The notes under the pieces are model-generated. The model had not been told where the DNA came from, did no database searches, and saw nothing but the letters and a program-made list of their open reading frames with translations. Source: Candidatus Poribacteria bacterium (GTDB lineage Bacteria > Poribacteria > WGA-4E > WGA-3G). From it: a DNA stretch of 64,000 nt. Within the stretch, counting starts at the first letter, position 1; each line of letters opens with the position of its first letter. The stretch lies in NCBI GenBank assembly GCA_026702755.1, contig JAPPBX010000087.1, positions 1-64,000 on the forward strand, written 5' to 3'. Positions 27,400 to 35,555 of the stretch are shown here, piece after piece. Both the position numbers and the translations under genes were made by a program.

Positions 27400-28464
27400 A
27401 TGTTAACATTCAGATTTGCGAAAAATAATCTTTTGCTCACGGATATGGTGCCGAGTATGCCCCAATTGTTGGATAACTCTAAACCGGTACAAACGCGCAC
27501 ATTGGAACCTGCTGTATGTCCCCTGTATCCCGAAACTGCCTACCAGTGGTTAGTAGAAGTATTAGATGGATTAATCGACTTCGGACAACGGCACGGACAT
27601 TACGGTGTTATCAAGTTGAGTGAAGACGAGTATCAATGGCTTTTTGATGATGTATTGGAAGAATTAATCTGTTCCGTTGGTGAAGATGAAAACCACCCGT
27701 TAGACCCGCTGATGACCTGTATTTTTCGGATTATTGACAATTATGAGGATAAATATGTACCAGAACTGACAGAACTGTTTCCAGAATTGGCAGAGGAAAC
27801 ACCCGTAGAAATTGCAAGCGAAAACAATAACCTACCACCTTACGCCTCAGAACTGAGCGATGGCGAACTTGCTGCGCACGCCTTTTTCTCGATCGGTTGT
27901 CTCCTCTGGGAAGGAGGCAAGGCAGAAAAAGCACTCTCTGCTTACGACACGGCAATTCGGTTGCAACCGGATTATGCCGAAGTTTACAACAACCGAGGCA
28001 ATATCAAAAATGAATTAGGTTCTCGCGATGCTGCCCTTGACGATTATGATGCTGCAATTCGCCTCAATCCACATTTCCCCGAAGCCTACTACAACCGAGG
28101 GGTTCAGAAAATCATAAGTGAAGAATTTGACACTGCTATTGTAGACTTTACCGAGGCGATTCGCCTAAATTCTAACTATACTGAAGCGTACGCTCATCGT
28201 GGTGTAGCAAAGACTGAGTTGGGAAATATTGATGAAGCAAGATCGGATTTCCAGACTGCCTTGGCATTGGCAGAAAAGCAAGGTAACCCTGATTTCAAAG
28301 CCCTCGTTGAAAAGTGGCTACAACGACTCGATCCAATAGTCCCAAAACAAGACAGCAAGCAACCACGGCGCGGTGGGCAGTGGAAGGGGAAAGTAAAGAT
28401 AGCGGATGATTTTGATGGGCTCCCTGAATCCTTTACGGAAGTCTTCCGCGGGGACAAAGAATAA
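27400..28464 (+). CDS. TPR-repeat protein
   Basis: A 354-residue soluble protein. Residues ~1-140 are a helical N-terminal domain of unknown type, rich in acidic residues. Residues ~145-300 hold four TPR units (AFFSIGCLLWEGGKAEKAL, AYNNRG-like helices, EAYYNRGVQK, EAYAHRGVAK). The tail is basic (KQPRRGGQWKGK). There is no signal peptide. The last TPR and DEARSDFQTALxLAE segment closely match the end of the 25338 gene, so the two are paralogous in their C-terminal halves. AGAGGTAGG lies upstream of the start. Confidence 0.8.
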   Translation: MLTFRFAKNNLLLTDMVPSMPQLLDNSKPVQTRTLEPAVCPLYPETAYQWLVEVLDGLIDFGQRHGHYGVIKLSEDEYQWLFDDVLEELICSVGEDENHPLDPLMTCIFRIIDNYEDKYVPELTELFPELAEETPVEIASENNNLPPYASELSDGELAAHAFFSIGCLLWEGGKAEKALSAYDTAIRLQPDYAEVYNNRGNIKNELGSRDAALDDYDAAIRLNPHFPEAYYNRGVQKIISEEFDTAIVDFTEAIRLNSNYTEAYAHRGVAKTELGNIDEARSDFQTALALAEKQGNPDFKALVEKWLQRLDPIVPKQDSKQPRRGGQWKGKVKIADDFDGLPESFTEVFRGDKE

Positions 28465-28565
28465 ATTCGCTATTGGATCCTACTGTGCTGCTGGAGGTAC
28501 AACTAACTATACACATATCGCCCCGCTGGGGCTAAAGAGGTGGGACATCGTATTGCTATAGACAT
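28451..28565 (+). repeat. Direct repeat, copy A (with copy B at 29017-29119)
   Basis: About 100-115 bases, starting in the last codons of the TPR gene (GGGACAAAGAATAAAT) and running through CTATTGGATCCTACTG and CCCCGCTGGGGC to GCTATAGACAT. Copy B repeats this order with small changes and a short deletion. Confidence 0.8.
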
Positions 28566-29016
28566 TCCGCCCCGCTGGGGCTAAGATGTGAGCCGAAAAT
28601 GTCTTTACTATAAACATACCACCCCCACAAGGCTGATGCTTCGTCACTAAGCGTCTACAATCCTGAAAATCCCGGTTCAGACAATCAATACCTATCATTA
28701 CCCGATTAAATTCTTAACCTTCGTCAAACTTTATTTACCGAATAATTCTACACAGATACCGCCCCTACGGGGCTGCAGCTCTTGGAAACCGATGAGATGT
28801 TTTTTCTACGAGTTACGCTCGCGTAGAAACTCGAAAAAAATATCAAAGGTTTGAACATTGTGCATCAAACACACTTATGGTAAAGGGAGCGTATTATTTG
28901 GCGATTACGGGAAGGCGAGGATACAATCCTCGCCAGCGGCGATGAGCGTTTGCATTCCTGAAAACCTGTATACATGTTTCGATCCTTACTATAAATTGTC
29001 CAAACCTTAGTATAAA

Positions 29017-29119
29017 GGGACGACGAATAAATCCGCTATTGGATCCTACTGCTCTGCTAACTACACACATATCGCCCCGCTGGGGCTAAAAGATGGGGAT
29101 ATCGCGTTGCTATAGACAT
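29017..29119 (+). repeat. Direct repeat, copy B
   Basis: Copy of 28451-28565, including the terminal codons of the TPR gene, immediately after a MITE-type end at 28994-29014. Confidence 0.8.
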
Positions 29120-29170
29120 CCTGAAGAAATTTGCAGAAACACCCAAGCAAAGACACCCAGCAAAAACACT

Positions 29171-29236
29171 CTCGCCAGCAGCGGTGAGGTGTTTTGTGTT
29201 TTCCAAAGTGCCCTTTTATTTTCCTGTTTTACTATA
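29171..29236 (+). repeat. Left arm of 66-bp inverted repeat
   Basis: Inverted, with about 80 percent identity judged by eye, at 30733-30798. The shared core includes GTTTTGTGTTTTCCAAAGT and the end TTTTACTATA. Confidence 0.75.
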
Positions 29237-29441
29237 AAAACCTAAGTTGCCACCTGTTTGTGCACATAGCACTCCGCTGGAGCAAGAGGTTGTGGACCCC
29301 GGTTTCTATAGATATACCACCCCGCTGGGGTGGGGAAAATACCTAAACCCCTCGTTGGAACGTTCAAAATTTGTTAGTAGCAACTTGGGTTATAAAACGT
29401 CCTAATATTTGTTAGTAGCAACTTGGGTGAGGTATAGGTTT

Positions 29442-30251
29442 TTATTCAAGCGTGTCGAAGGGGATTCGACAGACTCCGATTAAGTCTAAACCTGTGTAGA
29501 GTTGTACCTCGGTGACCTGAAAATCGGCGGTCGTGATGCTATGCGTCAAGTCGTCATGCGTGGCACTTATGAACGATTTTAATAACGTCCCCCCGACATC
29601 AGAACTCAGTCGTAAGAGTGGCTTGGGGAGCCAATACCGCATTTTTAGGATATCATAGTTGAAAATCTGTTGGAGGTGCTGTGCCCGGATCTCTTGAAAT
29701 TGCTGCACTTTTGAACTCCCTTGGAGTGTATAGAGCGTCACATCTCTAAAATTCATTGAAAGAAGATTTCGGAACTCGCTGGCGTTGTATTCGCATTCGT
29801 GATGGGGCGATTGGAGACCTGTAGACTCCCGAAGTGGAGAATATCGATTCGGTGTTGAAATGAGAAGCACTGCTGCGGGGTGGACCAAGCGTTTGGCGAC
29901 TTCCTCCAAGAAATACTCGGGAGTTCTTAGGTATTCAATGAGATGAAAACAGCAGACGACATCAAACGTATAAGGAAAATATTTGTGAAGTTGTGAGACA
30001 TCTTGGATGTAGAAATCGAGATTGGGGAGATTGTATTTCTGCTTTGCTTGTTGGATGGTCTTTTTGTCTTTGTCAACGGCGACGACCTGTTTTGCGTGTT
30101 GTGCCAATAGGTGTGCGCCGTATCCTTCGCCACATCCGAGGTCCAAGACGCGCTGCGCTTGTGTGAATTGCGTTGCGTATTCATAGACGGCGCGATACTG
30201 ATAGTAGAATGGATGATTCGCTTTTTGGGTTGGATCTGTTGTTTCTGCCAT
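29442..30251 (-). CDS. Class I SAM-dependent methyltransferase
   Basis: About 269 residues from the preferred start. It has motif I RVLDLGCGEGYGAHLLA, an acidic residue ending strand 2 (VVAVDKD), then FYIQDVSQLHKYFPYTFDVVCCFHLIEY and VLLISTPNRYSPL. This is a Methyltransf_11/UbiE-like fold; the HLIEYL and STPNRYSP segments are typical of glycan- or lipid-associated methyltransferases. The substrate is unknown. I prefer ATG 30251 (MAETTD) over the start at 30308, whose extra 19 residues look non-coding. The gene lies between the arms of a 66-bp inverted repeat. Confidence 0.85.
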   Translation of the reverse strand: MAETTDPTQKANHPFYYQYRAVYEYATQFTQAQRVLDLGCGEGYGAHLLAQHAKQVVAVDKDKKTIQQAKQKYNLPNLDFYIQDVSQLHKYFPYTFDVVCCFHLIEYLRTPEYFLEEVAKRLVHPAAVLLISTPNRYSPLRESTGLQSPHHECEYNASEFRNLLSMNFRDVTLYTLQGSSKVQQFQEIRAQHLQQIFNYDILKMRYWLPKPLLRLSSDVGGTLLKSFISATHDDLTHSITTADFQVTEVQLYTGLDLIGVCRIPFDTLE

Positions 30252-30909
30252 GAGAAAAGGTCTTAGGCACTCCTTCTGTAGGGGCTGGTCCCCATAAATA
30301 ACACACAACGGAAACCCGTTATTTGCTATAATAGAAACCAGCGCTGCTATAGTGTACTTATGGCAGTGTTACGCGTGGCAGGTGCTTGGAACGCCTGCTG
30401 CGCACCCCGAAAACGGGGAGCTGCCCCTGACGCGATTCACACGATATTAGCAGATGTGCTTCAGCATGAAATCAGCGTCATATAAAATTTACCATAAAAT
30501 GCAAAAATTGTCAAATTTTTTTAATAGGACTTTTAAATAGGACTTACTATAACCGTTACCGCGCGATTGGCGAAACACTTTCCAAATCCTGCCCAATCTT
30601 ACCACTTTTTCAGGGGTACCTAATGAAGTTGCGCAAGTAAATCAGTCCTGCAGTGAACCCCAACGCTTTTCTGTGCGCTTCCTTGAGATGTAGCAGATGA
30701 CGTGGATCCATTGATAACCGATAACTGAAAACTATAGTAAAACCCAAAAGTAAGAGGGGACTTTGGAAAACACAAAACGCCTCACCCCCGCTGGCGAGGT
30801 TTGATGAAGTTTCAATAAATAGCCCTGACTTGGGCTAATAATCAATTCCTATCTTTTTGTGGATGTGATATACTAAGGCAAATATGTATTTCACAAGGTC
30901 ACATTGCTT
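30252..30909. other. Gene-free region upstream of methyltransferase and nucleoside hydrolase
   Basis: The 658 bases between divergent genes contain an AT-rich stretch (30480-30540), a CTGATAACC-type repeat fragment (30712-30735) and the right arm of the inverted repeat (30733-30798). TATACT at 30869-30874 is a possible -10 for the nucleoside hydrolase but its -35 is poor. No gene is supported. Confidence 0.6.
30733..30798 (-). repeat. Right arm of 66-bp inverted repeat
   Basis: Reverse complement of 29171-29236 with few mismatches; ends in CTGGCGAG, related to the GGCGAGG repeat. Confidence 0.75.
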
Positions 30910-31833
30910 ATGAATTTTCCAACGCTGTCGGAGTCGAGACGTATTGAGATGCTCCAACCGCCGACGGGGCAAGTGCGCATGGTGCTTGACACTGACACCT
31001 ATAACGAAATCGACGACCAATTTGCTGTCGTTCACGCGCTGCTCTCGCCTGAACATCTCAACGTTGAGGCACTCTACGCCGTACCTTTCCATAATAACCG
31101 CTCAAATAGTGCGGAAGATGGGATGGAGAAAAGCTACGATGAAATCCTGCGGCTTTTAGAGTTCCTCGATGTCTCCGCCGACGGCTTCGCCTACCGTGGC
31201 TCCAGAGCGTTTATTTCCGATAGAGAGACCCCTGTTCCGAGCGATGCAGCGACTGATATGATCGAACGGGCAATGGCAAGTAGTACAGAAGAGCCGCTTT
31301 ACGTCGCCGCTGTCGGTGCAATAACAAATGTCGCCTCTGCTATTCTAATAGAACCCGAAATTATCGAACGCATTGTCGTTATCTGGCTTGGCGGCAATCC
31401 GTTGTACTGGCCACACACCCGCGAGTTCAACCTTATGCAAGACCTTCAGAGTGCGCAAGTGGTTTTGGACTGCGGTGTGCCTTTCGTTTGGCTACCAGCA
31501 CGCGGGGTCGTCTCACATCTACACACGACGGTTGCTGAGATGGAACGCTATGTGCAGGGTAGAGGCAAAGTCGGAGATTACCTCGTGGAAATCTTCAAAG
31601 ACTACTCAAGCGACCATTTCGCTTGGTCAAAAGTGATATGGGATATATCTGCGACAGCCTACCTCATCAATCCAACGTGGGTACCGACAGAAATCGTTCA
31701 CAGTCCCATCTTGACGGAAGCAGCGACATGGAGTTTTGATAACAGTCGTCATCTTATGCGTGTTGCGTCGAGTGTGAATCGGGACGCTATTTTCAGGGAT
31801 CTGTTTGAAAAATTGCAACACCATACCGCTTAA
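30910..31833 (+). CDS. Inosine/uridine-preferring nucleoside hydrolase
   Basis: About 307 residues. VLDTDTYNEIDDQFA near residue 25 is the nucleoside hydrolase calcium and ribose site (D-x-D-x-x-x-x-D-D). The later segments VAAVGAITNVASAI, VIWLGGNP and EFNLMQDLQSAQVVL hold the other conserved Asn/Asp residues. The enzyme cleaves ribonucleosides to base and ribose. ATG 30910 is chosen over TTG 30904. It is followed four bases later by a PhyH dioxygenase gene, so they are probably co-transcribed. Confidence 0.93.
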   Translation: MNFPTLSESRRIEMLQPPTGQVRMVLDTDTYNEIDDQFAVVHALLSPEHLNVEALYAVPFHNNRSNSAEDGMEKSYDEILRLLEFLDVSADGFAYRGSRAFISDRETPVPSDAATDMIERAMASSTEEPLYVAAVGAITNVASAILIEPEIIERIVVIWLGGNPLYWPHTREFNLMQDLQSAQVVLDCGVPFVWLPARGVVSHLHTTVAEMERYVQGRGKVGDYLVEIFKDYSSDHFAWSKVIWDISATAYLINPTWVPTEIVHSPILTEAATWSFDNSRHLMRVASSVNRDAIFRDLFEKLQHHTA

Positions 31834-31837
31834 AGAT

Positions 31838-32773
31838 ATGACAACATTGAATAAACCGAAAAAGATCCCAGCGGGAACATCCTTTGAATTCGGAGCGCAC
31901 CGTTTTCACTTTGGTGCGGAGATCGTCGAATTAGTAGATTCCAGCTCACTTCTCAACAATCCGAATGCATTGCACAGAAAGATGTGTGAGAATGGATACC
32001 TCTTTATTCGAGGGTTCCATCCGCGAAAGGATGCGGAGAAAGCAGCACATTGGACCTTGCAAGCGATTGCGCAAAACGGTGGGTTAAAGCCGGATACTTC
32101 GGTTGAAGAGGGTATCATCGGCAAAGCGAACCAGACATTTAGCTTCTTTCGGCAGACCGAGGTGGCGCATGCCAAACCGATTCTTGATGTTGTGGATAGC
32201 CAGCGAACGATGCAGTTCTACGAAGAATTTCTCGGGGGTCCCGTCATTACGTTTGATAAACGGTGGCTTCGCTGCATGGCGAAGGGTGGACATAACCATT
32301 TTCACTACGATAGCGTTTACGTTGGGCGCGGCACACAGAACCGGTACACGATGTGGAGCGCATTGACGGACATTGGTTTGGAAAATGGACCCCTCGTCAT
32401 CTGTCTCGGTTCCCATCGGCACGATCGGTTAAAGTCCACCTACGGCGCGACCGATATGGACCGCGATTTGACGGAAGCCGTGTTTAGCACCGATCCACGT
32501 GAGATGGTTGAGAAATTCGGATTCACGTTGGCAACAGCGCATTTTCAGCCGGGGGATGTTATTATCTTTGGACTTTACATGATGCACAGCAGTGCCCCGA
32601 ATCGCTCTGACCGCTATCGTATCAGCATCGATACGCGATACCAACTCGCTCGCGAAGAGAAAGATGACCGCTTCTTTTTCCGTGAAGACGGCAGTTGGCT
32701 CGGTAATTTCTACAACAAAGGCGCAAGTTACAAACCGATAGAGGAACTCCGCCAGGAGTGGGGATTGGAATAA
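31838..32773 (+). CDS. Phytanoyl-CoA dioxygenase (PhyH) family protein
   Basis: About 311 residues. Fe(II)/2-oxoglutarate dioxygenase motifs are visible: HFHYD supplies the first His and Asp, MMHSSAPNRSDRYRISIDTRY gives the distal His and the 2-oxoglutarate-binding Arg. An N-terminal ENGYLFIRGF strand is typical of PhyH. The substrate is unknown. The start is the ATG five bases after the nucleoside hydrolase stop; the longer frame begins inside that gene. The third gene of the likely operon starts 22 bases downstream. Confidence 0.88.
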   Translation: MTTLNKPKKIPAGTSFEFGAHRFHFGAEIVELVDSSSLLNNPNALHRKMCENGYLFIRGFHPRKDAEKAAHWTLQAIAQNGGLKPDTSVEEGIIGKANQTFSFFRQTEVAHAKPILDVVDSQRTMQFYEEFLGGPVITFDKRWLRCMAKGGHNHFHYDSVYVGRGTQNRYTMWSALTDIGLENGPLVICLGSHRHDRLKSTYGATDMDRDLTEAVFSTDPREMVEKFGFTLATAHFQPGDVIIFGLYMMHSSAPNRSDRYRISIDTRYQLAREEKDDRFFFREDGSWLGNFYNKGASYKPIEELRQEWGLE

Positions 32774-32795
32774 TGGGATTACAAGGAGGATTGGC

Positions 32796-34430
32796 ATGGT
32801 TTACAAACAGTGGAGATTTGTGGCTTTAATCGCCATTTTGATTTTTTACGCAATTGGAAACAGTGTCGCAGAAAAGGCAACCGCAACTGGTACTGTGTTT
32901 CTGGATACAAACGGAAACCAAGTGAGGGACGATACCGAGAAGGGATTGCCTGGGGTTCGCGTCTCCAATGGACAGGATGTTGTCCAAACTGATGCTAACG
33001 GGCAATACTCGCTCGCAGTCAGTGACGACACCATTCTCTTTGTCATTAAACCGCGTGGATTTATGACACCGGTGGATGAAAATCGTCTGCCGAGATTTTA
33101 TTACATTCACAAACCGCACGGTTCACCAGAAGGACTGAAGTATGCTGGCATCGCACCAACCGGTCCATTACCCGCATCAATTGATTTTCCACTCACTGAA
33201 CAGCCCGAACCGGATACCTTCAAGGCACTCGTCTTCGGGGATACACAGCCCTATAATATGCAAGAGATTGAGTGGTTAGCACATGATGTCGTTGAGGAAA
33301 TTATTGGAACTGATGCGGTGCTCGGAATCAGCCTTGGCGATTTGGTAGGCGACGATTTAGATTTATTTCACCCACTTAACGCAGTGATGGCTACCGTTGG
33401 GATACCGTGGTACAACGTCCACGGTAATCACGATATGAACTTTCTCGCTACGGATGACCGGTACGCCGATGAGACCTTTGAACGTGTTTACGGGCCGGCG
33501 TGCTACTCGTTTGACTGGGGACCTGTACATTTCATCAACATCGACAATGTGTACTTTCACCGCGATGAAGAAGACAACCCTCGCTACTTGAGTGAGGTGG
33601 GAGAACAGCAGTTGACCTTCATTCGGAACGACCTCGCTTTTGTGCCGAAGGATCAGCTTATTGTTATATCCCTACATATTCCGTTGACCGAGATGCGTGA
33701 CGTGAAGCAATTGATGAATCTACTCGGCGACCGTCCCCATACGTTATCCCTGTCAGCACACACGCACATCCAACGGGATGACTTCGTTGGACCGGAGCAC
33801 GGTTGGCACGGGGACACCCCACATCATCACCACAATCATGCGACGACATCAGGGTCTTGGTGGCGGGGCGCGCTTGATGAAATCGGGATTCCGCACACAA
33901 CCATGCGAGATGGTGCGCCGAATGGATATGGTATTTTCACATTCAGTGGCAATCAGTATTCAATTCGGTTCAAAGCCGCCCGTCGTCCAGCGGATTATCA
34001 GATGAATATCTGGTCACCTTGGGAAGTTGCGTCAGCAGAAACCGGCGAAACAGATGTCATCGTTAACGTTTTTGGAGGCACCAAACGCTCAACAGTTGAA
34101 ATTCGCTTGGGTGAAGTTGGGGAATGGAGACCGATGACCCATACGCCTCAGGAAGACCCCTACTATAAAGCACTCAAGGCACGGGACGATACGAACCAGC
34201 TTGAGCGGAGACTGCATACCGCCCTTCGAGAAACAATGAAGGCGCAGTTGAAGGAAGAGGGTGAACTGCCACAAAGGGGACGAGGGATTAGCGGAATCGT
34301 AAAGTCAACGCATATCTGGCAAGCGAAGCTCCCAACGAACGTTCCGAAAGGAACGCATGTTATCTACGTCCGTACAACTGATATGTTCGGTCAAATTTTC
34401 ATAGGACGCAGAATCATCCGAGTGCAGTAG
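32796..34430 (+). CDS. Secreted calcineurin-like metallophosphoesterase
   Basis: A 544-residue protein with a signal peptide (~1-24). Residues ~28-75 form a small CNA-B/SdrD-like beta domain (GTVFLDTNGNQVRDDTEKG). The catalytic domain has the metal motifs GDTQPYN, GDLVGDD, GNHD, HIPL and HTHIQ in order, defining the calcineurin-like superfamily. The C-terminal beta-rich domain ends TTDMFGQIFIGRRIIR. This three-part layout (MetallophosN-core-MetallophosC) is known in secreted bacterial phosphoesterases. AAGGAGG six bases before the ATG fixes the start. Together with the nucleoside hydrolase it could serve nucleotide scavenging (inference). Confidence 0.9.
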   Translation: MVYKQWRFVALIAILIFYAIGNSVAEKATATGTVFLDTNGNQVRDDTEKGLPGVRVSNGQDVVQTDANGQYSLAVSDDTILFVIKPRGFMTPVDENRLPRFYYIHKPHGSPEGLKYAGIAPTGPLPASIDFPLTEQPEPDTFKALVFGDTQPYNMQEIEWLAHDVVEEIIGTDAVLGISLGDLVGDDLDLFHPLNAVMATVGIPWYNVHGNHDMNFLATDDRYADETFERVYGPACYSFDWGPVHFINIDNVYFHRDEEDNPRYLSEVGEQQLTFIRNDLAFVPKDQLIVISLHIPLTEMRDVKQLMNLLGDRPHTLSLSAHTHIQRDDFVGPEHGWHGDTPHHHHNHATTSGSWWRGALDEIGIPHTTMRDGAPNGYGIFTFSGNQYSIRFKAARRPADYQMNIWSPWEVASAETGETDVIVNVFGGTKRSTVEIRLGEVGEWRPMTHTPQEDPYYKALKARDDTNQLERRLHTALRETMKAQLKEEGELPQRGRGISGIVKSTHIWQAKLPTNVPKGTHVIYVRTTDMFGQIFIGRRIIRVQ

Positions 34431-34459
34431 TCCGGTATCAGTATTCAACCATCATTATA

Positions 34460-34487
34460 GTGGGCACCCACAAGGGGTGTCCCTACA
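34460..34487 (+). repeat. GTGGGCACCCACAAGGG repeat, single copy
   Basis: One copy of the 29-base unit found twice at 46783-46856, here with two changes. It contains the palindrome GTGGGCACCCAC. Confidence 0.7.
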
Positions 34488-34517
34488 CATTTTGATAATT
34501 CACCGATTGCGATGCCT

Positions 34518-35354
34518 TCATAGAAGTGGGACATTCCAGTCGTCAGCGCAAATAACTTCAAGCTGATCGTGCGGTTTGAAGTAATCGGTTGGATGGTGGT
34601 CTTCACCCATGTCGCCGAATAGCCTTCGGCGGCGTGGTGTCATCCGTGCGAGAACGTCCGCGGGTAGTTTGTCGTAGTCGTAAGGGCGGGACCACATCTG
34701 CCCGTAACGGAAGGTGACGCTTTTGCGGATACGATCCGTCCGATTCGGACCGACACCGTGCCACATCGCCCATGGGAAGATGACCGCGTCTCCAGCCTCG
34801 GCAAGGACTTGAATCGCACCGTCGGGATACTCGCCTTTTTTAAACCCGTTTTCAGGGAAATCTATCTTGTGGCTGCCGGGTACACACATAAAATTCCCTT
34901 GATTTGGTTCGGTCAGATCCGTTAGGAAAAACTGGATTTTGAATTGGAGGGGTAGACTATCCGGATGCGGATGAATCCGTTGAAGTGAGGGACCCGCATC
35001 CGTATGAAATCCCATCAAAGCGTCAACATCTGGGTGCCGAACGTAGATTTGCGTTCCCATGATTTGGAGATAGGGTCCCATCAGCGAAAGGATCGTGCCG
35101 AAGGTGTGTGGATGATCGGTGAGTGGATCGAGAGCATCTGTTCGCTCAATCGCACGGATAATCGTATAGGCACCTTTTCCAAACGGATTATCGCCTTGTA
35201 GACTCGGTGTTTCTTGGACATACGTCTCAATTGCTGAATCCACAGCCGTCAAAAGTGTCTCAATTTCAGCAGACGAAAGCACGTTTTTGATGATCAGAAA
35301 TCCCTCTTTTTCCCATTCTTTTCGTTGGACATCCGTCAAGTATGGAGATACCAT
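34518..35354 (-). CDS. Phytanoyl-CoA dioxygenase (PhyH) family protein
   Basis: A 278-residue Fe(II)/2-oxoglutarate dioxygenase. It starts with the family's WEKEGFLIIKNVLS, has the HTD iron motif in MGFHTDAGPSLQRIHPHPD and the distal His and Arg in WAMWHGVGPNRTDRIRKSVTFRY. CVPGSHK is the usual small loop before the distal His. AAGGAG nine bases before the ATG supports the start. It is one of three PhyH genes in the window and is convergent with the phosphoesterase gene. The substrate is unknown. Confidence 0.9.
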   Translation of the reverse strand: MVSPYLTDVQRKEWEKEGFLIIKNVLSSAEIETLLTAVDSAIETYVQETPSLQGDNPFGKGAYTIIRAIERTDALDPLTDHPHTFGTILSLMGPYLQIMGTQIYVRHPDVDALMGFHTDAGPSLQRIHPHPDSLPLQFKIQFFLTDLTEPNQGNFMCVPGSHKIDFPENGFKKGEYPDGAIQVLAEAGDAVIFPWAMWHGVGPNRTDRIRKSVTFRYGQMWSRPYDYDKLPADVLARMTPRRRRLFGDMGEDHHPTDYFKPHDQLEVICADDWNVPLL

Positions 35355-35500
35355 TTTTTCTTGCTCCTTGTTAATAAGCCAAACGTAACACGTCCGTTAA
35401 TTTTAAGGAAATTATAGACAAATTGTGATACTGTGTCAAGCCCGTTTTGCCAATAAAACTCAACGTTTTCGCTGAATTTACGTCTAATATTAAAAAGGAT

Positions 35501-35523
35501 GAGGTTAGAAACCTCGCCAGCGA
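35501..35523 (+). repeat. GGCGAGG-family hairpin upstream of recG
   Basis: GAGGTT-AGA-AACCTCGCCAGCG, a copy with a shortened left arm, 33 bases before the recG start. The upstream extension of the recG frame would translate this repeat, which argues against the longer start. Confidence 0.7.
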
Positions 35524-35555
35524 AAATAACAATATTTAGCACCGATAGAGAAAGT

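Larger units (their letters stand above)
28465..29441. other. Gene-free 977-base repeat region
   Basis: Contains at least five CCCCGCTGGGG or CCCCTACGGGG palindromes (near 28520, 28570, 28760, 29075, 29320), a GGCGAGGAT hairpin (28914-28934), a MITE end (28994-29014), direct-repeat copy B (29017-29119), one arm of a 66-bp inverted repeat (29171-29236) and a 22-base repeat present twice (29369-29390 and 29407-29428). No ORF has coding character. Confidence 0.75.

Noticed and set aside
28500-29440. Regular CCCCGCTGGGGC and CCCCTACGGGG palindromes as a possible CRISPR array
   Set aside because: Unit lengths and spacings are irregular, copies differ and there are no cas genes nearby; they are dispersed palindromes.
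35499-35555. The 19-residue N-terminal extension of RecG
   Set aside because: It translates a GGCGAGG repeat; ATG 35556 gives a normal start.
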